From Bacteroidota bacterium (GTDB lineage: Bacteria; Bacteroidota; Rhodothermia; Rhodothermales; UBA10348), in NCBI GenBank assembly GCA_022567305.1, contig JADFHF010000029.1, forward strand, positions 1-44,993: DNA of 44,993 bases, given 5' to 3'. This document shows positions 16,372 through 25,432 of the stretch, in pieces. The notes beneath the pieces were generated by a model. The model did not search any database. It saw only the letters and a program-made list of their open reading frames with translations, and was not told the DNA's origin. The position numbers and the translations under genes were made by a program. Positions within the stretch are counted from its first letter, which is position 1. Every line of letters begins with the position of its first letter.

Positions 16372-17391
16372 CTACTGCACTTTTTCCGCTTCGGTTTTCT
16401 GGGCTACCTCTGATTTACCGTCCTCGACACGGGCCTCAGCTGCTACTTTGTCCGTTTCGTCGCCTGAATCCGCTGCCTCAGGAGCAGCGGTCTCGGCTTT
16501 ACCGTTTGCCGTATCCGCTTCATCGCCCGCCTTGGCGTCAGAATCCGGGGTCTCCTCACCTTTCTTATCGGCTGCAGCTTGGTCTTCCTCGGCTTTCGCC
16601 GCCTTTTTTGCTGCCCGGGCTTTCGCATTCTCCTGCTCTAGACGCTCCTTCTCAGCTTTTGCTTCCGCCTCCTGGATCTCTCGCTCCTTTTGACCCTCGG
16701 CCACAGCACTCGCAATGACACCCGTGATCAAATCAACCGACTTCAGCGCGTCGTCATTTGCGGGAATTGGATAGTCAACGAGGTCGGGATCACAATTCGT
16801 ATCCACGATCGCGATAATGGGTATACCCAGCTTTTTCGCCTCTCGCACGGCGATGTGTTCACGCCGGATATCGACTACGAAAATGGCCCCAGGAATGCGA
16901 GCCATGTCCTGGATACCGGTGAGAACTTTTTCGAGTTTCTCTCGCTCGCGAGCCTTCATCAGCCGTTCTTTCTTCTTCAGCTGTTCCAGGGTTCCGTCCT
17001 CCTCCATCTTGACCAGCTCTTCCATTCGGCGAATACTTTTTCGAATGGTCGCAAAATTGGTCAGCGTGCCACCCAGCCATCGCTCAACCACGTACGGAGA
17101 CCCGCATTCTTTGGCGTGTTTCCGGATGATATCCTGGGCCTGCTTCTTGGTCCCGGTAAAGAGAACGCGTTTCCCTCGTCGAGCGAAGCGGGCGATTGCG
17201 TCACCAGCCTCATCCAGATACTTCTGGGTCAGATTGAGGTTGATGATGTGGATACCGTTGCGCTTCATGAAGATGAACGGTTTCATCTTCGGGTTCCAAC
17301 GACTGGTCAGGTGGCCGAAATGCGAGCCTGCCTTGAGAAGTTCTTCGATCGACGCCCGATTCTTGGGCATCGCCTCTTTTACATCATTCAT
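16372..17391 (-). CDS. rpsB: Ribosomal protein S2 with a long charged C-terminal extension
   Basis: Residues 1-235 are a standard S2: SIEELLKAGSHFGHLTSRWN (signature 1), YVVERWLGGTLTNFATIRKS, and PGAIFVVDIRREHIAVREAK, with AIVDTNCDPDLVDYPIPAND (signature 2). From about residue 236 the protein adds roughly 105 residues of Glu/Ala/Lys repeats (EAEAKAEKERLEQENAKARA...) turning into an acidic Asp/Glu/Ala/Gly tail. S2 usually ends near 230-260, so total length 339 is unusual. The tail is predicted to be a helix followed by disordered sequence and could project from the 30S surface. S2 and EF-Ts form the usual operon. A hairpin lies in the 127-bp gap before the start. Confidence 0.96.
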   Translation of the reverse strand: MNDVKEAMPKNRASIEELLKAGSHFGHLTSRWNPKMKPFIFMKRNGIHIINLNLTQKYLDEAGDAIARFARRGKRVLFTGTKKQAQDIIRKHAKECGSPYVVERWLGGTLTNFATIRKSIRRMEELVKMEEDGTLEQLKKKERLMKAREREKLEKVLTGIQDMARIPGAIFVVDIRREHIAVREAKKLGIPIIAIVDTNCDPDLVDYPIPANDDALKSVDLITGVIASAVAEGQKEREIQEAEAKAEKERLEQENAKARAAKKAAKAEEDQAAADKKGEETPDSDAKAGDEADTANGKAETAAPEAADSGDETDKVAAEARVEDGKSEVAQKTEAEKVQ

Positions 17392-17482
17392 CTGTGTTGG
17401 GTTTGTCCTCTACACCCTTCAACCGAGCAGCTGAATCCGTAAGGATCACCCTTCCGCCCGTCCAGGTGTATGTGTGTTCAGT

Positions 17483-17508
17483 ATGCCCTCGCATTTTGGC
17501 AAGGGCAT
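17483..17508 (-). promoter_or_regulatory. Hairpin between rpsI and rpsB
   Basis: ATGCCCT (17483-17489) and AGGGCAT (17502-17508) form a 7-bp stem, extended inward by GC pairs, in the 127-bp gap between rpsI and rpsB. No T-run follows on the minus strand, so it is a poor terminator. It may be an rpsB leader structure of the autoregulatory kind known for S2, or an attenuator or RNA-processing signal. Confidence 0.4.
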
Positions 17509-17518
17509 GAAATATATT

Positions 17519-17914
17519 CTAGCGTTTCGAGAATTGGAATCGCTTACGAGCCTTGGGTTGCCCCGGCTTTTTACGCTCCACCATGCGAGGGTCTCTCGTT
17601 AGAAATCCTGCATCTCGAAGCGGCTTTCGCAGTTCTTCGTCGTAAAGCACGAGCGCGCGCGCGACTCCCAATCGTATGGCTTCGGCTTGACCCGTCAGCC
17701 CGCCACCCTTGGCATTCACAATAAAATCAAACGAACCTGCCTTTTCCGTCACGTCCAGTGGCGCAAGAATGCTCTTTCGACGCCAGTCTAGTGGGAAATA
17801 CGTTTCAAATTCTTTCTTATTCACAACGACCTTGCCTTTCCCAGGTCGCATATAAACTCGAGCTACCGCGTTTTTCCGTCTTCCTACCGCACAATATTGA
17901 TCTGGAACTGCCAT
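17519..17914 (-). CDS. rpsI: Ribosomal protein S9
   Basis: The 131-residue protein has YCAVGRRKNAVARVYMRPGK at the N-terminus, the S9 signature GGGLTGQAEAIRLGVARALV, and the basic C-terminal tail ERKKPGQPKARKRFQFSKR, whose last Lys-Arg contacts P-site tRNA. The length is typical (about 128-130). It follows rplM by 35 bp; the L13-S9 pair is universal in bacteria. Confidence 0.97.
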   Translation of the reverse strand: MAVPDQYCAVGRRKNAVARVYMRPGKGKVVVNKKEFETYFPLDWRRKSILAPLDVTEKAGSFDFIVNAKGGGLTGQAEAIRLGVARALVLYDEELRKPLRDAGFLTRDPRMVERKKPGQPKARKRFQFSKR

Positions 17915-17949
17915 ATCGCTATTCGTTTGCTCGGGGATAAGCGATCCGC

Positions 17950-18393
17950 TTAGATCGACATCTCCGTTGGTTTTTGAGCCTCATGCGGGTGGTCGGGACC
18001 TGCATAGACGTTTAATTTCTTGATCATACTTCGGCCCAATGGACCTTTCGGGAGCATGCCTTTGACCGCATTCTCAACGAGAAAGGTTGGCCTTTTTGCT
18101 CGCATGTCTTTGGCAATCGTAATGGTTACTCCACCCGGATATCCACTGTGCCGAAAATATTCTTTCTTCGTCTCTTTCTGGCCCGTGAACCGGACTTTTT
18201 CCGCATTGATGACAATGACATAGTCGCCCGTGTCAATGTGGGGCGTGAAAGAAGGCTTGTGTTTACCGCGAAGGATCGAAGCAATTTTCGAAGCAAGGCG
18301 ACCGACGACGACATTCTCGCCGTCGACGATATGCCAAACCCGCTCAACCTTGGCCGGTTTGGCACTGACTGTCTTAAAACTGTTAACGTCCAT
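17950..18393 (-). CDS. rplM: Ribosomal protein L13
   Basis: I place the start at ATG 18393 ([20 protein letters not shown]), giving 147 residues, the usual L13 length. An upstream in-frame ATG at 18444 would add 17 residues ([17 protein letters not shown]) that do not resemble L13. Family motifs are [41 protein letters not shown], and [20 protein letters not shown] (L13 signature) followed by [14 protein letters not shown]. It is the first gene of the rplM-rpsI unit. Confidence 0.96.
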   Translation of the reverse strand: MDVNSFKTVSAKPAKVERVWHIVDGENVVVGRLASKIASILRGKHKPSFTPHIDTGDYVIVINAEKVRFTGQKETKKEYFRHSGYPGGVTITIAKDMRAKRPTFLVENAVKGMLPKGPLGRSMIKKLNVYAGPDHPHEAQKPTEMSI

Positions 18394-18584
18394 GAGGACT
18401 CGAGTGTACTGGAACAAGTAAACGGCGGGTTCTATTCGAATCAACAGGCTACCCGCACAAAACCAAAGTCACGCAAATTACACATAATGCGTATTGCGAT
18501 CAATTCATTGGCGCCATCGAAATCCCGAAATGAGTGAGTTCTCGTCGATTCTTCATTCTTGCAAAAGCGGCACGTCAGCAAAGA

Positions 18585-18608
18585 GGGTCGGCACATGCGT
18601 ACCGACCC
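18585..18608 (-). terminator. Terminator hairpin after aceA
   Basis: GGGTCGG (18585-18591) and CCGACCC (18602-18608) give a 7-bp perfect stem. On the minus strand it is followed by TCTTT, consistent with the end of the aceB-aceA transcript. Confidence 0.6.
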
Positions 18609-18644
18609 CGTTTGAATCGAATCTGAGCTGTTAGTTAAAAAAAC

Positions 18645-18681
18645 GACATCCGGCAGGTGAAAGGATGCAGGCTCTACTCAC
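18645..18681. repeat. 37-bp repeat, copy 1 (REP-like or leader element)
   Basis: The 37 bases starting GACATCCGGC match 22403-22439 at 33 positions and in the same orientation. Inside is a small inverted repeat CATCC...GGATG. It lies between the aceA stop and its terminator, so it is intergenic or in the 3' UTR. Confidence 0.6.
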
Positions 18682-18708
18682 GATCGTCTTGCACGCGTAC
18701 GAAGCGCA

Positions 18709-20019
18709 TCAGTGAAACTGCGCCGTTTCGGTAGATTCTGCCATCGCATTGGTACTCGCTCTGCCAGCCGTCAGGACGGATCGAACCACGTCAAAATAGC
18801 CGGTCCCTACCTCTCGTTGGTGCCGAGAGGCTGAATAACCGTGTTCCTCACTTGCGAATTCGGCTTCCTGAAGACGAGAGTATGCGGCCATACCCCGATC
18901 ACGATAATCTCTTGCGAGATCAAACATGCTATGGTTCAACGAGTGAAAACCGGCGAGCGTCACGAACTGGAATTTGTATCCCATCGCACCCAATTCGAGC
19001 TGAAATCGGGCGATCGTACGATCACTCAGGTGCTCCTTCCAGTTAAAGGATGGGGAACAGTTGTACGCCAACAGCTGATTGGGAAACTCCTTGAGAATGG
19101 CTTCAGCGAACTGCTTCGCCTCCCCGAGATCCGGATGCGATGTCTCGCACCAGACCAGGTCTGAATACGGGGCGTAGGCAAGTCCTCGGGCGATCGCCGC
19201 ATTCAGACCGTTGCGGACGCGGTAAAATCCTTCAGGTGTCCGTTCGTCTCTGTCGATGAACGGATGATCCCGCTCGTCAACATCGCTGGTAATCAGTGTG
19301 GCGCTGTCGGCATCCGTTCGCGCGATGAGAAGCGTAGGCACTCCCATAACGTCGGCCGCTAGACGCGCGGCAGACAGCGTATCGATGAACTGCCTGGTTG
19401 GTACGAGGACTTTGCCTCCTAGGTGACCGCACTTTTTCTCCGAAGCGAGCTGATCTTCGAAATGGACTCCTGCGGCGCCGGCCTCGATCATGGCGCGCAT
19501 CAATTCGTATGCGTTCAGCGTGCCACCGAATCCGGCTTCTGCGTCCGCGATGATGGGTACCAGCCAGTTTCTGGTTACACTCCCTTCGGCATGTTCGATC
19601 TGATCCACCCGGAGAAGTGTCTGATTGATCTTTCGTACGACATCCGGAACACTGTTGGCCGGGTAGAGGCTCTGATCGGGATACATACTCCCGGCAAGAT
19701 TAGCATCAGCCGCAACCTGCCAACCGCTAAGATAAATCGCTTTAAGCCCTGCCCTGACCTGTTGCATGGCCTGATTCCCCGTGAGCGCCCCCAGCGCATT
19801 CACATAGTTCTCTTCATGAAGAAGATCCCAGAGCAGTCGCGCACTCCGATCGGCAAGCGTATAGGAAATCGGAAAAGAATTTCTGAGCTTTAGAACGGAC
19901 GCAGGATCGTAATTCCGCCGAACATTTTTCCACCGTGCGGAGGTCTGCCAGAGCTGTTTTAGCATCGCGGCTTCGTGTCCGTTAGGGGATTTGTAGCCGT
20001 TCATCGATGAGTGTTCCAT
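18709..20019 (-). CDS. aceA: Isocitrate lyase
   Basis: This 436-residue enzyme splits isocitrate to succinate and glyoxylate in the glyoxylate shunt. The active-site signature KKCGHLGGK lies at about residues 195-203 with catalytic Cys197, almost the same position as in E. coli AceA (434 residues). Other motifs are [40 protein letters not shown] and [17 protein letters not shown] chose ATG 20019 because GGAGGAA sits 5 bases upstream and the length matches. A longer frame starting at 20109 would overlap aceB by 41 bp with an unrelated 30-residue tail. It follows aceB by 49 bp. Confidence 0.97.
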   Translation of the reverse strand: MEHSSMNGYKSPNGHEAAMLKQLWQTSARWKNVRRNYDPASVLKLRNSFPISYTLADRSARLLWDLLHEENYVNALGALTGNQAMQQVRAGLKAIYLSGWQVAADANLAGSMYPDQSLYPANSVPDVVRKINQTLLRVDQIEHAEGSVTRNWLVPIIADAEAGFGGTLNAYELMRAMIEAGAAGVHFEDQLASEKKCGHLGGKVLVPTRQFIDTLSAARLAADVMGVPTLLIARTDADSATLITSDVDERDHPFIDRDERTPEGFYRVRNGLNAAIARGLAYAPYSDLVWCETSHPDLGEAKQFAEAILKEFPNQLLAYNCSPSFNWKEHLSDRTIARFQLELGAMGYKFQFVTLAGFHSLNHSMFDLARDYRDRGMAAYSRLQEAEFASEEHGYSASRHQREVGTGYFDVVRSVLTAGRASTNAMAESTETAQFH

Positions 20020-20031
20020 AGCGATTCCTCC
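20020..20031 (-). promoter_or_regulatory. Strong Shine-Dalgarno deciding the aceA start
   Basis: On the minus strand GGAGGAA is followed by TCGCT and ATG (20019). This canonical site is unusual in this window, where most starts lack one, and it rules out the upstream ATG at 20109. Confidence 0.8.
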
Positions 20032-20068
20032 GGTGGGGTTATGGGGCAAAACGGGGCGTAACCCTGGG

Positions 20069-21919
20069 TCAGGGTTGTGCGATGAGATTTCGTCTTCGAG
20101 ACGTGGCATTCAGTTGAGCCTCGTCAGATCGCGACGTTAGAAACGAGCGAAAATCTTTTTCCAGATAAAGAGCCGTTGCGTCAGCGCAGGCGTCGCGGAA
20201 TGGATTCAATAGGGCTTCTTTTTCCTGTTCACTCAATGACGACCGTCCGTTGACGAGTTCTGATTCAATGCGTGCAAGTTCTTCCGCGAATATTCTCTTG
20301 ACCAGCTCCCTCGTAACCAGCTCACCGGAATCTAGCGTCACCCCATGGCGCAGCCACTGCCATGTCTGAGCTCGGGATATTTCCAGTGTAGCGAGATCTT
20401 CCATGAGATTATCCCAGGCCACGCAGCCGATATCCTGGTTCCATCCATTCAGGTAGGCAATGCCCACGCGTACGTTCTTGCGGAGGCCGTCCATCGTGAG
20501 AGGGCCCGACGCGACCGGTAAGAGGTCCGGTTTGTCCTCCATATCCGGGATAACATCAAGCTGATTTCGTTTCGAGAATGGTTTTCGTGCGGGACCGATG
20601 AAATATGGATGCGAAACCCAGCACCCGTCGTGTCCGATAGACGACTCGAATTCCTTGTCGGCGACGACTCGTGCTGTTTGCTGCTCTCTCTGTTCTTTAG
20701 AGCTACCCGGTGTGAATGCGGCCATGCCGCCCATGGCAAAAGCGCCGTGGCGATGGCACACGCGGATGAGCTGGAGTGCATACTTCTTCATCCACGGACG
20801 TTCCATGCTAATGCTTCCACGATCGGCCATGACGCGATCCGGATGCTCTTTCAGAACCTTGATATCACTGAAAATCTTGTCCCACCGACCACCGTTGAGA
20901 CCGGTCGCGTGTTTTCGCGTTTCGTAGAGAATCTCTTCCATCTGGAAGGCGGCTGGAAGCGTTTCTATGAGAAGTGTCAGGCGGAGGGTTCCCTCCGGAA
21001 GGCGGAGTTCTTCCTCGGTTAGCGAGAAGAGGTTGTTCCACCACCGCGCCTCCAGATAGTGTTCAACCTTGGGGATATAATACTTGGGTGTGCGGCCCCG
21101 GTCGATGAGGGCGCGTGCGCTGTGGTAGGCGCACAGTATGAAGTCGAGGAGTGCGGCGGAAACGACTTCACCATCCACCCGAATATTCACTTCGTTGAGG
21201 TGCAAGCCGCGCATCCGAACCATCAATAGAGGCATGTCTACCGGGTCGAGCGCATAGAATTTTTCACTGCTTTCGGTCGTGGCAGGTTTCGTATACGTGA
21301 GTGTACCCCGTGCGGCGTCTCGAATGTTGGCAATGCCGGAGGCTACATTGTTCCAGGAGGGTTTCATTGAATCCTCGAGGTCTAGCATCGCCGCATCGGC
21401 CCGCTGTCCGTCCGCGTTTCGACTGAGCATATTGATGACCATCTTGGCGTCGTTTGCCGGACCGGTTATTTCTACGCGTCGGTCTAGAAGGTCATCGAGT
21501 AATTCTGCGATTTTCCACTCGTCGTGCGCCTCGGGATGCTCTTTCTCTTCCAGGTAGTCGGGAAGAAGTCCACGGTCGAATTTCTTCTGGCGTAACTCGC
21601 GCGCTTCGAGAAGATTTGCTCGAAATGGATGAAGTTCGCGATGTAGCCTTACGATCAGCTCGCAAACCTCCGAATCGAATAGGGGGGCCGAGACGGCCGT
21701 AAGGGCGGCATTATTGATCTCAAGGCCACGGCCTAGTTTCACCCATGTAGCAGCCGTATCACCGAGCAGACTCGGTATCAGCTCTTCTTCAATAGGACAG
21801 CCATCCGTCAGCAGGTCCGTCGAAACAGCTGGTTTTTCGGAATGGTCGTCCTTCGGAGACTCAGAACGCCGGTTCTGCGGAGTAATTGCGGGTAGCACCG
21901 CACGGACAAGTGGGTCCAT
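20069..21919 (-). CDS. aceB: Malate synthase
   Basis: The 616-residue protein condenses glyoxylate with acetyl-CoA to malate. It has the catalytic Arg in [19 protein letters not shown], the Glu in [15 protein letters not shown], the family signature [20 protein letters not shown], and the general-base Asp in [20 protein letters not shown]. It is of the A-type (AceB-like, about 530 residues) and does not have the long G-type insertion. It is longer than usual because of an N-terminal Ser/Pro/acidic tail of about 60 residues; a later start is possible but none has a clear ribosome site. It sits first in the aceB-aceA unit, so both shunt enzymes are made together for growth on acetate or fatty acids. 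Confidence 0.95.
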   Translation of the reverse strand: MDPLVRAVLPAITPQNRRSESPKDDHSEKPAVSTDLLTDGCPIEEELIPSLLGDTAATWVKLGRGLEINNAALTAVSAPLFDSEVCELIVRLHRELHPFRANLLEARELRQKKFDRGLLPDYLEEKEHPEAHDEWKIAELLDDLLDRRVEITGPANDAKMVINMLSRNADGQRADAAMLDLEDSMKPSWNNVASGIANIRDAARGTLTYTKPATTESSEKFYALDPVDMPLLMVRMRGLHLNEVNIRVDGEVVSAALLDFILCAYHSARALIDRGRTPKYYIPKVEHYLEARWWNNLFSLTEEELRLPEGTLRLTLLIETLPAAFQMEEILYETRKHATGLNGGRWDKIFSDIKVLKEHPDRVMADRGSISMERPWMKKYALQLIRVCHRHGAFAMGGMAAFTPGSSKEQREQQTARVVADKEFESSIGHDGCWVSHPYFIGPARKPFSKRNQLDVIPDMEDKPDLLPVASGPLTMDGLRKNVRVGIAYLNGWNQDIGCVAWDNLMEDLATLEISRAQTWQWLRHGVTLDSGELVTRELVKRIFAEELARIESELVNGRSSLSEQEKEALLNPFRDACADATALYLEKDFRSFLTSRSDEAQLNATSRRRNLIAQP

Positions 21920-22459
21920 AGCTTCATCGTGATATCGTTCAGCCGCCGAAACAGTTGAGCGAGTGAGGGAAAGCAGTTCGTCCCAGGTAAAAATTAATAC
22001 GTGTTTTTCCTGCTGATTAGTGAGGAATGAACCGGGTCCAGGAGTCCTGCATGGATTTTCGGTCTCGGAGATAAGTCGCTCACTCAGTATGCCGGAATGC
22101 GTTGGTCGGATTAGAGTCGATCACTTCCCGAGCCTTTCTAGCACCCCGATGTGATGGGATCTTCTCCCGTTGTCCAAGTGATCTGGCGCCCCGGCTTGAG
22201 CTCAACACGTAGGTCGGCTGAAGGGGTACGATTTCGGACATGCGCAGTAGGACAACGGTTTCTATAGAGGCAGCTACCTCATTTCTGGCCTACCGCGCTC
22301 GCGCTGTTGAAACGACGCCCCGGTCGATCTTGATACACGTGTCGGGCATCGAGACAGACTATGGCGTTCGGTTTTGAGCCTTACCGTTTCTATAGGTGAA
22401 AGGACATCCGGCCGGTGAACGGATGCAGGCGCTACCCACTCTCGCCACGCACCCTGCCC
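21920..22459. other. Gap of 540 bp between divergent aceB and the sigma-factor gene
   Basis: This must hold the divergent promoters of aceB (minus) and the sigma gene (plus). The word GTTTCTATAG occurs twice (22258-22267 and 22386-22395), upstream of the sigma start, and could be part of a promoter recognised by that sigma. A 37-bp repeat copy lies at 22403-22439. No gene is seen. Confidence 0.45.
22403..22439. repeat. 37-bp repeat, copy 2 in the sigma-factor 5' leader
   Basis: Matches 18645-18681 at 33 of 37 positions. The inner inverted repeat is longer here: CATCCG...CGGATG. It ends about 20 bp before the sigma ATG, so it would be transcribed as part of the leader. Confidence 0.6.
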
Positions 22460-23098
22460 ATGTCACTGAAGATCGAATTACAATCGCTTGATGCTCTTGC
22501 ATCACAGCTACCCTTTCATCTAGACGACACCACCGAAGTAAACGAGGTGTATTGTTCCTATCGCGAACGACCGCATCCTTCAACGAGTTACCTGATTGAG
22601 TTGTGGACGTATTGCTACATACGACGCTACTATCTGGTAAAATTCATTAGTGAGTCTGGATTTCGTTCGGCTGAACTTGACCAGGTCGTTGAACGGACCT
22701 ATCAGAAGATCGAGCGCAGCAGACAGCAATTGGAACGAAATGATCGCTACGCACAGTGGGTGAGCGTGGTCTGCAAGAACACCTACCTCAATTTCGTGAC
22801 CCGCCGCAAATATGTGACGACTCTGGATTGCGATTCGGACGAGATCGTCGATCAGCTCGAGATAGGAATTTCAGAGGATTCCGGGGCTCTTTTTCTAGCC
22901 CTATCGAGAGCGATTGAAAAACTACCGGTGTTTTTGCGAAGTGTCGCCCGGCTACGCTTTGTCGAGGACCTGTCGTACGAGGAAATCAGTCGACTTACAG
23001 GAAAGTCGATCCCGACCGTTCGGTCCTATGTACATAAAACAGGTCGCCGTTTTCGGTCAGATTCAGGTCTGGTGGCATTCAGAGACTGGTATGAGTAG
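22460..23098 (+). CDS. RNA polymerase sigma factor, ECF-like
   Basis: The 212-residue protein (start ATG 22460; a GTG at 22415 lies inside the repeat) has a sigma-70 region 2-like part (LWTYCYIRRYYLVKFISESG ... WVSVVCKNTYLNFVTRRKYV, like the W...IARN..L...RR helix of region 2.4). It also has a C-terminal region 4 helix-turn-helix (LPVFLRSVARLRFVEDLSYE and EISRLTGKSIPTVRSYVHKT). Spacing and size fit an ECF sigma. The linker between regions 2 and 4 is acidic and longer than usual. It runs against the surrounding strand bias and is followed 102 bp later by a membrane protein, the usual place of a regulatory partner. A ~143-bp relic of this gene lies at 42767-42910. Confidence 0.8.
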   Translation: MSLKIELQSLDALASQLPFHLDDTTEVNEVYCSYRERPHPSTSYLIELWTYCYIRRYYLVKFISESGFRSAELDQVVERTYQKIERSRQQLERNDRYAQWVSVVCKNTYLNFVTRRKYVTTLDCDSDEIVDQLEIGISEDSGALFLALSRAIEKLPVFLRSVARLRFVEDLSYEEISRLTGKSIPTVRSYVHKTGRRFRSDSGLVAFRDWYE

Positions 23099-23200
23099 CG
23101 ATAACCAACATTTATTTATCAATCAGCGGTTACGCTCTCGACGATTCCGTGTCTATTGAGGTGGAACAGCGACTGATGTACCATAGACAGACAGCAGAGA

Positions 23201-24169
23201 ATGGACGAGCAATCCAACATAGAAGAGTGGATACTTGACTACTGTGCTTATGATGAACTCGAAAAGCAGCAGGTCGAGAAGTTTGTTGAAGAGCACGAGC
23301 AATGGGAGCCTGTATTTCAGTCGGCCAGAAGCTGGGATGCCCTCCTTGCGTCTGCACGCAATCTGGTGGATCCGGATTATGACGAGGCCCATCTTCCGTA
23401 TGCCGTTGTTGCCGGGCTAGGCTTTTGGCCTAGGCGGGCGCGTACGCTCCAGCAGGCCGTCGAACGTGTTCATCGTCGAGTCGAGAAAAATGAATCGTTG
23501 TTTGAATTGAGAACGCGGCTTAAACAGAGGAAAAACACGCTGGAGTCAGAATCTTTCGTGGTGGAGCACTTTGAAAAAGTAACCGGTCATCAAATTCGAG
23601 CGATTGGGCGCCGAGAGTGGGACCGTCGGGGCGTGAGTAATCAAGTATTGAGTGGGGGAGTGGCGTCAACCGGGCTCGTATTTGCGAGAAAACTGGTTCG
23701 AGGATTCACTTTGCTTGCGGGAGTTTACGTGGTTCTATTTGCTGCAAGTACGCTGCGCGAATCGCCACTGGAGAGAATGGCTCATCTGACGACAGAAGAC
23801 TTTACGTGGACCCAGCTGGGTGTGTCTACAAGAGGAGCCGACCCCGCATGGGAGAGGATTATGCTGAATCGCTACGAAGAAGCACTTCAACTCGCCCAGT
23901 CGTCTTCCCTATCATTCATCGGGCTCTTCCCGACATACAGGATGGACAAACTACGCCGAGCTCGGACACTTCTTCAGAGAACGATCGGAAATCAGGCAAA
24001 ACGTGAACTTGTTCCTTCAGCAGCCTATCTGACCCTGGCCAAATTACACTTTCTACTTGGGGACCGTCTCAGAAGTATCGATGCGCTACGAGAGGCGCTC
24101 CGCTTGAACAGCTACAGCTCGGATAGATACGATATGGATCTTGCTGAGCAGTTCAACGAGATGTTCTGA
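23201..24169 (+). CDS. Single-pass membrane protein with a TPR-like C-terminal domain; possible sigma regulator
   Basis: The 322-residue protein starts with a soluble, strongly charged N-terminal domain (MDEQSNIEEWILDYCAYDEL...). It has a helical charged stretch (88-140), one membrane segment (about 166-184, VRGFTLLAGVYVVLFAAST) and a C-terminal alpha-helical repeat domain (about 215-312). The last part (LVPSAAYLTLAKLHFLLGDR, SIDALREALRLNS) has the alternation of TPR units. The acidic start resembles anti-sigma N-termini (ILDYxxxxLxxxExxxVExHL...) but the HxxxCxxC zinc motif is absent. By position after an ECF sigma gene, an anti-sigma or signal-relay role is inferred, not shown. Confidence 0.7.
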   Translation: MDEQSNIEEWILDYCAYDELEKQQVEKFVEEHEQWEPVFQSARSWDALLASARNLVDPDYDEAHLPYAVVAGLGFWPRRARTLQQAVERVHRRVEKNESLFELRTRLKQRKNTLESESFVVEHFEKVTGHQIRAIGRREWDRRGVSNQVLSGGVASTGLVFARKLVRGFTLLAGVYVVLFAASTLRESPLERMAHLTTEDFTWTQLGVSTRGADPAWERIMLNRYEEALQLAQSSSLSFIGLFPTYRMDKLRRARTLLQRTIGNQAKRELVPSAAYLTLAKLHFLLGDRLRSIDALREALRLNSYSSDRYDMDLAEQFNEMF

Positions 24170-24225
24170 ACGGATATTTCTCGGCGGAGCCGTTGCATTT
24201 CGGCCGTTTCCTGCCAAAAGAATGC

Positions 24226-25347
24226 CTAGGCGTACGTGTTCAACATGACCGGCATGATGAGCATCATAATGTTCTCGTCATCCTTTTGCACGACGGGAGT
24301 AACGACTCCGGCGCGATTTGGAGTCGAAAACTCAAAAAGGACTTCCTCGCCGTCGATGTTGTTAAGCACCTCGGTGAGATAGATGCCATTAAATCCGATC
24401 ACGAGATCCTCACCGTCAAAGTCGCAAGTAACGGTTTCGCTAGCAGAACTTGCACGCTCAATGTCCTCCGCCGAGACCGTTACCGTTGATGATTCAATCG
24501 ACAATCGGACCTGGTTGGTCATGCTGGACGAATACAGCGCGACACGTTTGACGGCTGAGAGCAGGTCCTGCCGATTGATGGTCATTCTCTTGTCATTCTC
24601 GACTGGGATCACTGCTTGATAATTCGGGTACGGCTCATCGATAAGGCGGGCCAGCACGCGCGCTTCCTCAAACTCAAATCCGGCATATCCGCTATCGACG
24701 GTTAGCGTACACGGGCCATCCGTGGCAACTCTCGTTGCGAGGGCCATCGCTTTTTCCGGGACGATAAAGTCGATCTCTTCGGAGGCTCCGAAATTCTCCA
24801 TGGAGAGTTTTACCAAACGATGGCCGTCGGTCGAAACAGCGCGAGCCGTGTCCGGTCCCAACTGAAAATAAATTCCCATCATGGCGGGACGAAGAGCGTC
24901 ACGACTCACTGCAAACCCTGTTTTCTGTACTGCGCGTTTCAGCAATGCGCCGTTGGTCTTGATGCTTGTACTGTCTGAGAGTTCCGGAAGGGCCGGATAG
25001 TCCGCTCCGTCGTGCCCGACCATTTTATAGTGCCCCTGATCCGTACGCAGCGATACGTTGAAATCCGTATCCGCATTAAAATTTATCGGGAGATCAGGGA
25101 GCGCCTTCAACGTATCGATCAGACGTTTTGCAGGAACGGCGACGCGAGACGGACCATCAGCTTCAACTGGCATCGAGAGGCGCTGAACAATCGAGATCTC
25201 TAAATCCGTTGCACTGAGCTGCAATTTTCCCGTATCCGTTTCAAAAAGAATGCACTCAAGGATAGGGAGCGTACTTTTCGCCGGGACGGCTCCGCTGACC
25301 GTTTGAAGAGCTTTCAAAAGTTCTACGCTCGAGGCAGCAAATTTCAT
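24226..25347 (-). CDS. dnaN: DNA polymerase III beta subunit (sliding clamp)
   Basis: The 373-residue protein is the ring-shaped clamp that tethers Pol III to DNA. It begins MKFAASSVELLKALQTVSGA and shows the three-fold clamp domains: LQLSATDLEISIVQRLSMPV (domain I), RAVSTDGHRLVKLSMEN (domain II) and VIPVENDKRMTINRQDLLSA (domain III). It ends in VTPVVQKDDENIMMLIMPVM, the clamp C-terminal strand that forms the peptide-binding cleft. The length is normal. It lies 85 bp after dnaA on the same strand, the classic origin-proximal dnaA-dnaN pair. Confidence 0.98.
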   Translation of the reverse strand: MKFAASSVELLKALQTVSGAVPAKSTLPILECILFETDTGKLQLSATDLEISIVQRLSMPVEADGPSRVAVPAKRLIDTLKALPDLPINFNADTDFNVSLRTDQGHYKMVGHDGADYPALPELSDSTSIKTNGALLKRAVQKTGFAVSRDALRPAMMGIYFQLGPDTARAVSTDGHRLVKLSMENFGASEEIDFIVPEKAMALATRVATDGPCTLTVDSGYAGFEFEEARVLARLIDEPYPNYQAVIPVENDKRMTINRQDLLSAVKRVALYSSSMTNQVRLSIESSTVTVSAEDIERASSASETVTCDFDGEDLVIGFNGIYLTEVLNNIDGEEVLFEFSTPNRAGVVTPVVQKDDENIMMLIMPVMLNTYA

Positions 25348-25432
25348 AATGCAATGTCAAATTTGGGGTATGATACGAAGTTAATCGATGGACCTAGGCA
25401 AGTCTACACCTGCTCGAGCAACCGGATTCAAA

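Larger units (their letters stand above)
18394..18708. other. Gap of 315 bp between aceA and rplM
   Basis: It holds, in minus-strand order after aceA, a repeat shared with the sigma-factor leader (18645-18681), a terminator (18585-18608) and then the presumed promoter of rplM. No gene is seen. Confidence 0.5.

Noticed and set aside
20020-20109. Upstream start for isocitrate lyase at 20109
   Set aside because: It would overlap aceB by 41 bp and add a non-conserved tail; the ATG at 20019 has a perfect Shine-Dalgarno and gives the normal length.
23130-23392. Minus-strand frames opposite the start of the membrane protein gene
   Set aside because: They have no ribosome site and the plus-strand frame has clear domain structure.
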